Position numbers and translations under genes: made by a program
Source of the DNA: an uncultured Steroidobacter sp.
GTDB lineage: Bacteria; Pseudomonadota; Gammaproteobacteria; Steroidobacterales; Steroidobacteraceae
Length of the DNA: 55,493 nucleotides
Reading direction: 5' to 3'
Assembly: GCF_937958065.1 (NCBI RefSeq)
Contig: NZ_CALFXI010000075.1
Coordinates: 1 to 55,493 of the forward strand
Shown: positions 37,545 to 46,407 of the stretch, one piece after another
How positions within the stretch are numbered: the stretch's first letter is position 1
How the letters are laid out: each line of letters opens with the position of its first letter
The notes under the pieces: generated by a model
Databases searched by the model: none
What the model was told of the DNA's origin: nothing
The model's input: only the letters and a program-made list of their open reading frames with translations

Positions 37545-40500
37545 TCAGAATTTGATCTTGCCCCCGGGCGGCGCGACGAACAGCACTTCGGTGTCCTTCG
37601 TGGCGCCACCGCAATTGTTCGCGGACGCGCATCGATCACCGTCGGTCTGAATCATCACGCCCAGTTCCCTGGTCGTGCCGGGAATCTGACCGAAGTCGAA
37701 CACCTGCACGCTGCCGCTGGCCCCTGCGGCCAGGTCGCTGGCCGGCGCCGCGAAATAACGCTCGCCGAACGGCACGATCTTCAGGCCTTCGATCGAATCG
37801 CCCGGACCGCCGAAATAGAAGTCGTCGGCAAACACCGAGACGCCGATCACCTTTCGCGCTTCCACATCGGCGGCCGTCAGGCCGAACTGCTCGAGACACG
37901 CATTCAACACCGTCGTACTGGAGTTGGTCGGATGCTCGACGAACCAGAACGCGTCCGCCTCGCCGGTGGCGAGATTCACCGACCACGCCAGCTGCCGGCC
38001 GTCGCTCAGGTCGTTCAGCGACAGGTCGCGATTGAGCAGCCAGTAGTCGTCTTCGCCATCGTTGTTCAGGTCCAGCGCGATCCGATGATCCACGGCCACC
38101 GGCAGCGTCTCGCGTTCCCACATGTTCACCGCGAACGACCACAGATAACCGGACGAGCAAACTTCGCCGGGCACTTCGAACGTCGCCACACCGACGGCGC
38201 GCAGGTCGGGACGCGGCGCATTCTCTCCTCGTCCGCCCGGCGGCGTGTTCGGGCTGGTCGCCAGCAGCGAATAGCCATTGAGCTGCGCAGCGCCGACCCC
38301 TCGATTCCTCAGGTTGATGATGCCCGTCCCGCCGCTGCCAGCCTTCCAGGTCGGACCGCCCACGACCTGAGTGTTCGCTGACTTGCGCGGCAGCACGTGC
38401 CACGGCAGCGTGAACGTCTCCGGCTTGCCAAACAGCGCGATCTTCTCGAACACCAGATAGCCGTCGTACTCCTGCAAAGTCAGCGGCACCGGGTTCGGGC
38501 CATCCGGGCCCGCGTTCATCAGGTTGTTACGCAGCTTGCTGCCCTCGATGGTCATGAACACATCGAAAGTACGATCGCCCTGGCCAGGCACTGCGATCAG
38601 CGGCAACGCATGGATCTTCACCGCGCCATTGCTCACGTCGTTCGCGAAGCGATAGGTGGGCTTCACTTTGAAGATCGCCGCCTGCTTGGAGCGATTGAAC
38701 ACGCGCACTCGCTTGTGCACGACCACTGCTTTGTCAGCCACGTCGACGAAGCCGAAGCTCACGCCGCCGCTGCGAGTGCCGGTCTTCACGAGATCGAAGC
38801 CATAAGCACCGGCAGTCGCCCGCGCGGCGCGATCGACCCGCACTTCACCGCCGCCGATGCGTGAGATCGGCGCCAGCGAGTCCGGAATCACACCCGACGG
38901 CGTGGACGGCTGATCGATGCCGGCCTCCGCATTGTTGATGAGCAGTTGTTTCAGACGTTGCGGAGCGATGCTCGGATACAGCTGTTTCAACAAGGCTGCC
39001 GAGCCCGTGACCATCGGTGCCGCGCCCGAAGTGCCGCCGAAGGCATCGGATTGATTGCCAGTGCCCGACATCGCCGACACCGATGCACCCGGCGCGCCGA
39101 TTTCGGGCTTGATGCGGAAGTCTTCGAACATCGGTCCGCGAGAGGAGGTCGAGGTGACCGAGCTGATCAACGGGAAGGTGGTGTCGGGATCGAAGGTCAC
39201 CGTCGCGCCCGCGCGGATCGCGTTGGCATCGGCCAGGCTGATCATGTAGCCCGGAATGGTGATGGGCACGCCATCCGAAAAGGCGCCCGTGAACGGCGCG
39301 CTGCCGTCCACCAGGCCGATCACGCCGATCAGCGCGCCGCCCGCCTGGATGTTGCGAATCTTGTCGGCGAACGTGCACTCGCCACGATTCACCAGCGCGA
39401 TGCGCCCCGCCAGCGAGCCCGGCGCGAACGGAGTGCAGCCCAGTGCGTTGCTCGCAGTGAACACCACCGGTGCGGTAATCGCGGTTGTCAGGGGAGCGGA
39501 CCAGTCTTGATGAATCGCCCCTCGCTGCGCGGGTGTCACTGCCGGCGTAACGATCGTCATCAGGTCCACGACGGCCGAAGGCACATTGGTCTGCGCAACC
39601 GACAGTGCTGTGACAGCGGCAGCGGGCGAGCCTGTGACGAAAGGTTTGTCTGAACCGTTGCCCGCCGAGGCGACCGTGAACGCACCGAGCTTGGTGGCGC
39701 GGTCGACGGCCGCGGACAGATCGTCGTCGAACGGCTGGCCGTAATCGGAACCGAGCGACATGTTGATGATGTCGGCGTGATCTTTGGTATCGCCGTCGCC
39801 GTTTGGATCGACGGCCCACTCGAACGCTTGCATCAGTGCGACGCCGCTGCATGCGGAGGTCGGCACTGCGCACGCCTTGATCGCATACAGCTTCACGTCG
39901 GGAGCGACGCCGTTCTTGCCGCCGATGATGTCGGCAACGTGCGTGCCGTGACCCCCGAAAGTGCTTTGATCGGGAGCCGCGATCGGATCCTGGTCGGGCG
40001 CGAGCGGTGGGCTGTCTGCGCCGCCAGTCCATGACTCGCCGACGAAGTCATAACCGCCGATGACTTTCGCGGTCGGGAACAGGCCGTCTGTCGTCGTGTT
40101 GCGCGGATCGGCCGCCGAGGTGCCCCATGCCTTGGCATAGGCTTCGGCCGTGCCAGCGCCGCCCAGCGATTTATGCGTGTAGTCGACGCCGCTGTCGATC
40201 ACCGCCACGCGCACGCCTTTGCCGGTCACGCCCAATCCATGCAATGTTTCAGCGCCGATGTAGGGAACGGTTTCGGTGAGATTGCGCTTGTAATTGCCGG
40301 TCGGCGCGACGCGCGTGACTGCGCGGTCATTCGCAAGCGCCGGTACTTCGTTCGCATCGATTTCGAGGAAGACCGTGTTCGCGACCAGTTGCACCGAGGC
40401 GATGACAGTGGCGCTCGGCGCGGCCTGCGCGATACGACTGATGAACGCGGTTTGCTCGACGATCACGTCGGATTTCGACGTTCCGGTGCCGTCGCCAACC

Positions 40501-40739
40501 GGGGCGGTGTTCAACGAAACGGCAACTTGCACGCGCTTCGCGATACCTGCGGTGCGCAGTAGTCGTGTGACATCGTCGATCTGTGAGCGTGCCGGTGCCG
40601 GCATGCGCGACTCCAGTCGTTTGGAGCCGGCGTGCACAGCGCGCTGAGCGGCGCTGGCATCGGCGGCCACAACCGTCAGCACGGTCGTGGCGATCAGCGA
40701 CAGTGGGCCCACTGCCGCCCTCCTGCGAATGTTTCCCAT
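37545..40739 (-). CDS. Large exported subtilisin-like serine protease with PA domain
   Basis: 1064 residues. Signal peptide to about residue 31, then a propeptide-like region (residues about 50-145, SLNTAP … ALANDRAVTRV). The S8 catalytic triad is Asp182 (VAVIDSGVDYTH), His264 (FGGHGTHVADIIGG) and Ser571 (FGGTSGAAPMVTGSAALL). A protease-associated insert (CTPFAPGSLAGRIALVNRGECTFADKI) sits between His and Ser, as in C5a peptidase and cucumisin-type subtilases. The last 400 residues are beta-rich, probably Fn3-like and an unidentified C-terminal domain. It is likely secreted and degrades extracellular protein. No clear link with neighbours apart from the converging lipoprotein gene. Confidence 0.93.
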   Translation of the reverse strand: MGNIRRRAAVGPLSLIATTVLTVVAADASAAQRAVHAGSKRLESRMPAPARSQIDDVTRLLRTAGIAKRVQVAVSLNTAPVGDGTGTSKSDVIVEQTAFISRIAQAAPSATVIASVQLVANTVFLEIDANEVPALANDRAVTRVAPTGNYKRNLTETVPYIGAETLHGLGVTGKGVRVAVIDSGVDYTHKSLGGAGTAEAYAKAWGTSAADPRNTTTDGLFPTAKVIGGYDFVGESWTGGADSPPLAPDQDPIAAPDQSTFGGHGTHVADIIGGKNGVAPDVKLYAIKACAVPTSACSGVALMQAFEWAVDPNGDGDTKDHADIINMSLGSDYGQPFDDDLSAAVDRATKLGAFTVASAGNGSDKPFVTGSPAAAVTALSVAQTNVPSAVVDLMTIVTPAVTPAQRGAIHQDWSAPLTTAITAPVVFTASNALGCTPFAPGSLAGRIALVNRGECTFADKIRNIQAGGALIGVIGLVDGSAPFTGAFSDGVPITIPGYMISLADANAIRAGATVTFDPDTTFPLISSVTSTSSRGPMFEDFRIKPEIGAPGASVSAMSGTGNQSDAFGGTSGAAPMVTGSAALLKQLYPSIAPQRLKQLLINNAEAGIDQPSTPSGVIPDSLAPISRIGGGEVRVDRAARATAGAYGFDLVKTGTRSGGVSFGFVDVADKAVVVHKRVRVFNRSKQAAIFKVKPTYRFANDVSNGAVKIHALPLIAVPGQGDRTFDVFMTIEGSKLRNNLMNAGPDGPNPVPLTLQEYDGYLVFEKIALFGKPETFTLPWHVLPRKSANTQVVGGPTWKAGSGGTGIINLRNRGVGAAQLNGYSLLATSPNTPPGGRGENAPRPDLRAVGVATFEVPGEVCSSGYLWSFAVNMWERETLPVAVDHRIALDLNNDGEDDYWLLNRDLSLNDLSDGRQLAWSVNLATGEADAFWFVEHPTNSSTTVLNACLEQFGLTAADVEARKVIGVSVFADDFYFGGPGDSIEGLKIVPFGERYFAAPASDLAAGASGSVQVFDFGQIPGTTRELGVMIQTDGDRCASANNCGGATKDTEVLFVAPPGGKIKF

Positions 40740-41147
40740 GGTGATCCCCTTGCTGTTTTTCGGATCTCACGCGGATGGCAGGCAATGGCCAGCCCAGCAC
40801 CACGCGCAAGCGTGCTGCGAACATCACAATGCAAAAGAGAAGAATCGCGATTGCGCGGACCGTCGCCACCGGCTAGCGGCGTAGTTGCAGTTCCGCGGCC
40901 AGACGGAGACGTATGCGCAATCGCTGCGACCGACGCTACTCCTGCGCCGCCGCTAATTCAATTGTGCAAAACATTCCATCTGTGTCGGCGCGCGATATCA
41001 CTAACGAAAGTTAGGGAATATCTGATCGCTGGGCATGCCTCGCCCGTCGTGTCTTCGACCTTGAAGCATTTCGATCGATTGCATTCTTGCCGAACCCAGG
41101 GAGGTCGTTGCATCGGAGCTTCCCTGGGGCGCGCATTCGTGAATGTT
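40740..41147. other. Intergenic region upstream of the subtilase gene
   Basis: 408 bp holding the subtilase promoter (minus strand) and the 3' end of the hemF unit. A CCCAGGGA/TCCCTGGG inverted repeat at 41095-41128 (18-base loop) lies 20 bp after the hemF stop and may end its transcript, though its T-tract is poor. A short hydrophobic minus-strand frame starting at 40869 runs into the subtilase gene in another frame and is not called. Confidence 0.5.
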
Positions 41148-42068
41148 TTATTTCAGTTCGTGCAGCCAGTCGCGCGGCCGGAGGAAATCCGAGTAGAGGC
41201 GGGCTTCGGGCGTGCCGGGCTCGGGGGCCCAGTTGTATTCCCACCGGACCAGCGGCGGCAGGGACATCAGGATGGATTCGGTGCGCCCGCCGGACTGCAG
41301 TCCGAAATGGGTGCCGCGATCGTAGACCAGGTTGAATTCGACGTAGCGCCCGCGGCGATACAGCTGGAACTGCCGTTCACGTTCGCCATGCGGATGATCC
41401 TTGCGGCGCTCGACGATGGGCAGATAGGCCTGCAGGAAATGATCGCCGACGCTGCGCTGATACTCGAAGCAGCGCTCGAAGCTCCATTCGTTCAGGTCGT
41501 CGAAGAACAGGCCGCCGACGCCGCGAGTCTCGTTGCGATGCTTGAGGAAGAAATATCGATCGCACCACTCCTTGTGCTTCGAATAGACGTTTTCGCCGAA
41601 GCCTTCGCATGCCTGCTGCGCGGTTCGGTGCCAATGCAGGACGTCTTCGTCGAACGGATAGTAGGGCGTGAGATCGAAGCCGCCGCCGAACCACCAGGCG
41701 CCGGGCGCGCCATTGCTGGGAATAGCATTGAAGAAGCGCACGTTGGCGTGCGTGGTCGGTATGTAAGGATTCCAGGGATGAAAGACGAGCGACACGCCGG
41801 TCGCCATCCAGCGAGCGTCCGCAAGCTCGGGCCGCTGCGCCGTTGCGCTCGGCGGCAGGCGCGAGCCCATCACATGGGAGAAATTCACGCCGGCCTGCTC
41901 GAAGATTTTGCCGTTGCGGAGCACGCGGCTGTCGCCACCGCCGCCTTCGGCTCTTTCCCAACGGTCGCTGTTGAACTTCGCGCCGCCGTCGACCTGCTCG
42001 ATGGCTGCACAGATCCGATCCTGCAGTCCGCGCAGGTAGGCGAGCACGGCATCGGCATCGACGGTCAT
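41148..42068 (-). CDS. hemF: Coproporphyrinogen-III oxidase, oxygen-dependent
   Basis: 306 residues. It converts coproporphyrinogen III to protoporphyrinogen IX with O2. NFSHVMGSRLPPSAT, GVSLVFHPWNPYIPTTHANVRFF, WWFGGGFDLTPYYPFDED and GRYVEFNLVYDRGTHFGLQSGGRTESILMSLPP are the diagnostic blocks. It lies 194 bp downstream of topA on the same strand. Indicates an aerobic lifestyle, in line with the oxygenases of the island. Confidence 0.98.
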   Translation of the reverse strand: MTVDADAVLAYLRGLQDRICAAIEQVDGGAKFNSDRWERAEGGGGDSRVLRNGKIFEQAGVNFSHVMGSRLPPSATAQRPELADARWMATGVSLVFHPWNPYIPTTHANVRFFNAIPSNGAPGAWWFGGGFDLTPYYPFDEDVLHWHRTAQQACEGFGENVYSKHKEWCDRYFFLKHRNETRGVGGLFFDDLNEWSFERCFEYQRSVGDHFLQAYLPIVERRKDHPHGERERQFQLYRRGRYVEFNLVYDRGTHFGLQSGGRTESILMSLPPLVRWEYNWAPEPGTPEARLYSDFLRPRDWLHELK

Positions 42069-42262
42069 CGATCATCTCCATCAGGCAACCACGGCCATGA
42101 TGCCGGCCATGGAGTTATTCAGGGAAGCGCCAAGCTTGCCGGCGCTGGTCGGCGGCGCCAACTCTCGCTGGCGCCGGGCTGTGTCGAAGCCGGTGCAAGC
42201 CGGCGACCGACGCTCGGCGGCGGCATGTCCGTGTTCGCCGTCGAGCAGTGGCGAAGTCGCAG

Positions 42263-44815
42263 TTACTTCGGCTTGGCGGGAGGCTTTTTCGCCGCCGTTT
42301 TCGCGGCTGCTGCTTTGGCGGGAGCCTTGGCAGCGGTTTTCGCGGCCGCCTTCTTCGCTGGCGTCTTCGCTGGAGCCTTTGCCGTCTTGGACGGCGTGGT
42401 CTTGCTCTTGGCGGCGGCCTTCACCGGCTTTTCGGCGGCTTCGGCAGCGGCCGGCGCATCCGTCTTCGCGGCAGTCTTCTTGGCGAAACGACCGAACCGG
42501 CCCTTGCCTCGCTCCGGCGCGGCCTTGAGCAGCTCCACGCACTCTTCCAGCGTCAGCGTCTTCGGATCGCGTTCCTTCGGGATCTTGGCGTTCTTCACCT
42601 TGTCGGTGATGTACGGGCCGAAGCGGCCGTTCAGCACCTGAATGCCGGCTTCCTCGAAATTCAGGATGGTGCGATTCGCATCCAGCTCTTCCTTGGCCTT
42701 GATCAGCTCGAGCGCGCGCGGCAGCTCGATGGTGTACGGATCGTCGTCCTTGATGGACGCGAACTTCTTCGTGCCATATTGAATATACGGACCGAAGCGG
42801 CCGATGGCGACGCGAATCGCATGACCGTCGGCGGTCTGCCCCAGAGTCCGCGGCAGCGTGAACAATTCCAGCGCTTCCGCCAGCGTGATGGTGTCCATCC
42901 GCTGCGTCGGCTTGAGGCTGGCGAACTTCGGCTTCTCTTCGTCGTCCTTGGTGCCCATCTGCACGAACGGGCCGTACTTGCCATAGCGGACCGAGATTGG
43001 CTTGCCGGTCACTGGATCGTTGCCGAGCTCGCGCGCTTCGGACACATCCTCGCGCGTGACCGTCTCATCGACGACGTCGACACGTTCTTTGAATTCGCTC
43101 CAGAAGCGCTCCAGCACCGGCACCCAGGCTTCGCGGCCGTCGGCGATCTCGTCGAGGTCGTCCTCCATCTTGGCGGTGAACCCGTACTCGACGTAGTGAT
43201 GGAAATTGCGCGTCAGGAATTTGTTGACGATCTTGCCCAGATCCGTCGGCACGAAGCGGCGATTGACCAGCTCCGTGTATTTCTTGTTGACCAGCGTGGA
43301 AATGATGCTGGCGTAGGTCGAGGGCCGGCCGATGCCGTGCTCTTCGAGCGCCTTGACCAGGCTCGCTTCGGAGAAGCGCGGCGGCGGCTCGGTGAAATGC
43401 TGCTCGGGACGCAGTGCCACCAGCGATACCTGATCGCCCACTTCCATGGCCGGCAGGATGCGATCGTTGTCGTCCTCGGGCGCGTCGTCCTGGCCCTCTT
43501 TATAAACGGCGATGTAGCCGGGCTTCACCAGCGTCGAACCGTTCGCGCGCAATACCGCCGTCGAGCCTTCACGCCTGGCGCTCGTACCGGGCACCAGGTC
43601 GACCGCAACGGTGTCGTACACCGCCGCTTCCATCTGGCTCGCGACCGCTCGCTTCCAGATCAAGCTGTAGAGCTTGAACTGGTCGTTGTCGATCTTGCCG
43701 GCCAGACGCTCGGGCGTGATCGCTGCCGAGGTCGGGCGAATCGCTTCGTGCGCTTCCTGGGCGTTCTTCGACTTGGTCTTGTAGTGACGCGGCGAGTCGG
43801 GCAGCGCCTCGGCGCCGTACAGGTTGCCGATCACCTGGCGGATGTCGGCGATCGCTTCGTTCGCCAGGTTCAGCGAGTCGGTACGCATATAAGTGATCAG
43901 ACCGACCGCGCCTTCGCCGAAATCGACGCCTTCGTACAGCTGCTGCGCCAGGCGCATGGTGCGCTGAGCGCCGAAGCCGAGCTTGCGGGCGGATTCCTGT
44001 TGCAGCGTTGACGTCGTGAACGGCGGCGCCGGATTGCGCCTGCGCTGCTTCTTGTCGATGTTGGCGACGCTGAGCTTGCCGTTGGCCGCGCCTTCGATGG
44101 CGTTGCGCACATCGGTGGCCTGGGCCTCGGTCGTCACCGTGAACTGTTCGACCTTCTCGCCGCGATATTCGATCAATCGCGCCGCGAATGTTTGCCTGGC
44201 CTTTTCGGCGTCGGCATCGATGGTCCAGTACTCGCGCGGCTTGAACGCGAGAATCTCTTCTTCGCGCTCGCAGATCATGCGCAGCGCCGGGCTCTGCACG
44301 CGGCCGGCGGACGCGCCGGGCAGGCCAGCCTTCTTCCACAGCAGCGGCGAGAGATTGAAACCGACCAGGTAATCCAGCGCGCGCCGCGCCTGTTGCGCGT
44401 TCACCAGGTCCTGCGAGATGCCGCGCGGCTGGCCGATGGCCTCTTTGATGGCGTTCTTGGTGATCTCGTAGAACACCACGCGGTGCACGTCCTTGCCGTC
44501 GAGCACGCCTTGTTCCTTGAGCAGCTCGGTGAGATGCCAGGAAATGGCTTCGCCCTCGCGGTCCGGGTCGGTGGCCAGGTACAGGGCATCGGATTTCTTC
44601 AACGCCCTGGCGATCGCCTGAACGTGTTTCTCGTTCTTGTCCAGGATCTGATAGCGCATCGCGAATTTGCGCTTCGGATCGACGGCGCCTTCCTTGGGCA
44701 CCAGATCGCGGACATGGCCATAGGAAGCGAGTACCTCGAAATTCTTGCCGAGGTACTTCTTGATGGTCTTCGCCTTGGCAGGCGATTCCACGATGACTAG
44801 ATTCTTCTGCTCCAT
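42263..44815 (-). CDS. topA: DNA topoisomerase I
   Basis: 850 residues. TOPRIM start LVIVESPAKAKTIKKYLG and DPDREGEAI (metal ligands), active-site Tyr in GLITYMRTDS, and Zn-ribbon-like or TopoI-C repeats after residue 580 (GRFGPYIQYGTKK, GRFGPYITDKVKN). The last 80 residues are a Lys/Ala-rich tail. It removes negative supercoils. The start ATG has no Shine-Dalgarno site: the minus strand just before it is TTTCTTTTTTT, the U-tract of a hairpin (44816-44842). Start codon choice is still safe because the family opens with exactly this sequence. Confidence 0.98.
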   Translation of the reverse strand: MEQKNLVIVESPAKAKTIKKYLGKNFEVLASYGHVRDLVPKEGAVDPKRKFAMRYQILDKNEKHVQAIARALKKSDALYLATDPDREGEAISWHLTELLKEQGVLDGKDVHRVVFYEITKNAIKEAIGQPRGISQDLVNAQQARRALDYLVGFNLSPLLWKKAGLPGASAGRVQSPALRMICEREEEILAFKPREYWTIDADAEKARQTFAARLIEYRGEKVEQFTVTTEAQATDVRNAIEGAANGKLSVANIDKKQRRRNPAPPFTTSTLQQESARKLGFGAQRTMRLAQQLYEGVDFGEGAVGLITYMRTDSLNLANEAIADIRQVIGNLYGAEALPDSPRHYKTKSKNAQEAHEAIRPTSAAITPERLAGKIDNDQFKLYSLIWKRAVASQMEAAVYDTVAVDLVPGTSARREGSTAVLRANGSTLVKPGYIAVYKEGQDDAPEDDNDRILPAMEVGDQVSLVALRPEQHFTEPPPRFSEASLVKALEEHGIGRPSTYASIISTLVNKKYTELVNRRFVPTDLGKIVNKFLTRNFHHYVEYGFTAKMEDDLDEIADGREAWVPVLERFWSEFKERVDVVDETVTREDVSEARELGNDPVTGKPISVRYGKYGPFVQMGTKDDEEKPKFASLKPTQRMDTITLAEALELFTLPRTLGQTADGHAIRVAIGRFGPYIQYGTKKFASIKDDDPYTIELPRALELIKAKEELDANRTILNFEEAGIQVLNGRFGPYITDKVKNAKIPKERDPKTLTLEECVELLKAAPERGKGRFGRFAKKTAAKTDAPAAAEAAEKPVKAAAKSKTTPSKTAKAPAKTPAKKAAAKTAAKAPAKAAAAKTAAKKPPAKPK

Positions 44816-44842
44816 AAAAAAAGAAACCGCGGTGGCCGCGGT
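44816..44842 (-). terminator. Terminator abutting the topA start codon
   Basis: On the minus strand ACCGCGG, CCA, CCGCGGT, then TTTCTTTTTTT directly joined to the topA ATG at 44815. It lies 36 bp after the smg stop. It is either the smg terminator or, given its place, a leader structure of topA. Confidence 0.7.
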
Positions 44843-44877
44843 GCTGCTGAAAGCTGCGGTGTGTTGACCGCGGCCGT

Positions 44878-45357
44878 TCAGTGCACCACTTGCAGACGGT
44901 TATCGAATACCAAGTCCTCCATCCGCAGATAAGCACTCTGTTGGCCGGGCTGACTGAACAGCACCATGAGCACCACCCACTTCACCTGTTCAATGTCGAT
45001 CTGCTGCACGTCGAGCGCCAGCAGCCGGTCGATGACCAGCTCACGCTGCGCCGGGCTGATGATGCCGATGTTCTCGAGGTACAGGATGTACCCCCGGCAT
45101 TCGGTGTCGAGCCGGGCCTGCTCGCGCGCGTCGAAGACGCGAATCGCTCGCGATCCCGGAATGGCGCCCGCGCGGTTCGGATCGGCCGACAGCTGCTCGA
45201 GCCATTCGAGCGCGCGGCCAACTTCTCGTTCGGAAAAACCAGCGCGTTCCAGTTCGTCCCGGAGTGTGTCGCGGTCGGGTTCGGGGGCGCAGTCCAGATC
45301 GGCGTCGAAGTAATTCTCGAAGAGATAGATCAGGATATCGAGAACGCTTTCCTTCAT
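44878..45357 (-). CDS. smg: DUF494 family protein Smg
   Basis: 159 residues, full length. Starts MKESVLDILIYLFENYFD and has LERAGFSEREVGRALEWLEQL, SIRVFDAREQARLDTECRGYILYLENIGI-like RVFDAREQARL and VKWVVLMVLFSQPGQQSAYLRMEDLVF, the Smg/DUF494 pattern. Function is unknown. In gammaproteobacteria it always sits beside dprA and topA, as here, 9 bp after dprA. Confidence 0.93.
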   Translation of the reverse strand: MKESVLDILIYLFENYFDADLDCAPEPDRDTLRDELERAGFSEREVGRALEWLEQLSADPNRAGAIPGSRAIRVFDAREQARLDTECRGYILYLENIGIISPAQRELVIDRLLALDVQQIDIEQVKWVVLMVLFSQPGQQSAYLRMEDLVFDNRLQVVH

Positions 45358-45366
45358 TTCGCTGCC

Positions 45367-46374
45367 TTAGCCAGGGACCGGACGCCGGACATAAAGCCCG
45401 CCAGGGCAGGCGTCGATGCATGCCTCCAGTTCGAGGATCAGCAGCATGGACGCTACCTCGTCGGCTTTGAGGCCGGTGCGTGCGATCAAAACATCGACAC
45501 TGGCCGGCTCGAAGCCGAGCGCATCTAACAGGATTTCATACCCTTTGTCCAATGTCGGGCATAAAACTGCTGTGCTTTCAGTAGTTTCACCCGATATCGG
45601 GGTTGCATGGGCGAGCGCGGCCGTCAACGGGCCCAGCTGCGCGAATATATCCTCCGGCGTTTCCACCAGCTGCGCGCCCTCGCGGATCAATTTGTGGCAA
45701 CCACGCGCGAGCGGATTGCGGATCGAACCGGGAATCGCGAACACCTCGCGACCTTGCTCGCCCGCCAGCCGTGCCGTGATCAACGAGCCGCTCCGCACCG
45801 CAGCCTCCACCACCAATGTCCCCAGTGACAATCCACTGATAATGCGATTGCGCCGAGGAAAGTTGCTTCTGCTCGCCGGCGTGCCCAGGGGAAATTCGCT
45901 GACCAGCGCGCCGCCGGATGCAATTTCCTCCGACAACGCAGCATTGGCCCGGGGGTAGTCGATATCAAGGCCCGTGCCGCACACCGCCACGGTCTTGCCG
46001 CCGCCCTCGATCGCGCCGCGGTGCGCTGCTGCATCGATGCCGATCGCGAGGCCGCTGGTGATCGCCAGACCGGAGCGAGCCAGCTGCGCGGCAAACTGGC
46101 GGGCTATGTCATGTCCGCTCGGGGACGGGTTGCGCGAGCCAACGATCGCGAGCTGCGGCAGGCTCAGCACATCGGGATCACCGCGCACCAGCAGACCGGC
46201 TGGCGCGTCGGGGACATTGGCCAGCAACGGTGGATAGCGCGGCGAGCCGCGAGGCAGAAAGTGATGCGCTGGATGTTCCAGCCAGCGCAGATGCCGATCG
46301 ATCAATGAGTCCTGGGAGCCGGCCTGCAAGCCGGGCACCCGTGCCACCGCCAGCCATGTTTTGAGCTCGTCCAT
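45367..46374 (-). CDS. dprA: DNA processing protein DprA, short N-terminus
   Basis: 335 residues. DprA loads RecA onto incoming single-stranded DNA in natural transformation. The Rossmann-like core is intact: LAIVGSRNPSPSGHDIARQFA, SGLAIGIDAAAHRGAIEGGGKTVAVCGTGLD, SEFPLGTPASRSNFPRRNRIISGLS, VVEAAVRSGSLITARLA, GREVFAIPGSI. A winged-helix end (residues about 275-335) is also present. The N-terminal SAM-like segment is about 35 residues shorter than in E. coli Smf, leaving only WLAVARVPGL before the YPPLL region. It overlaps no gene; smg follows 9 bp on. Confidence 0.95.
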   Translation of the reverse strand: MDELKTWLAVARVPGLQAGSQDSLIDRHLRWLEHPAHHFLPRGSPRYPPLLANVPDAPAGLLVRGDPDVLSLPQLAIVGSRNPSPSGHDIARQFAAQLARSGLAITSGLAIGIDAAAHRGAIEGGGKTVAVCGTGLDIDYPRANAALSEEIASGGALVSEFPLGTPASRSNFPRRNRIISGLSLGTLVVEAAVRSGSLITARLAGEQGREVFAIPGSIRNPLARGCHKLIREGAQLVETPEDIFAQLGPLTAALAHATPISGETTESTAVLCPTLDKGYEILLDALGFEPASVDVLIARTGLKADEVASMLLILELEACIDACPGGLYVRRPVPG

Positions 46375-46407
46375 GAGCTCCCGAACATACGCCGGCCCGG
46401 AGCGCGC

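Noticed and set aside
40740..40869. Hydrophobic minus-strand frame beginning MATVRAIAILLFCIVMFAAR upstream of the subtilase gene
   Set aside because: It reads on into the subtilase gene in another frame, lacks a clear ribosome binding site and becomes low-complexity at once. It could only be a short leader, for which there is no evidence.
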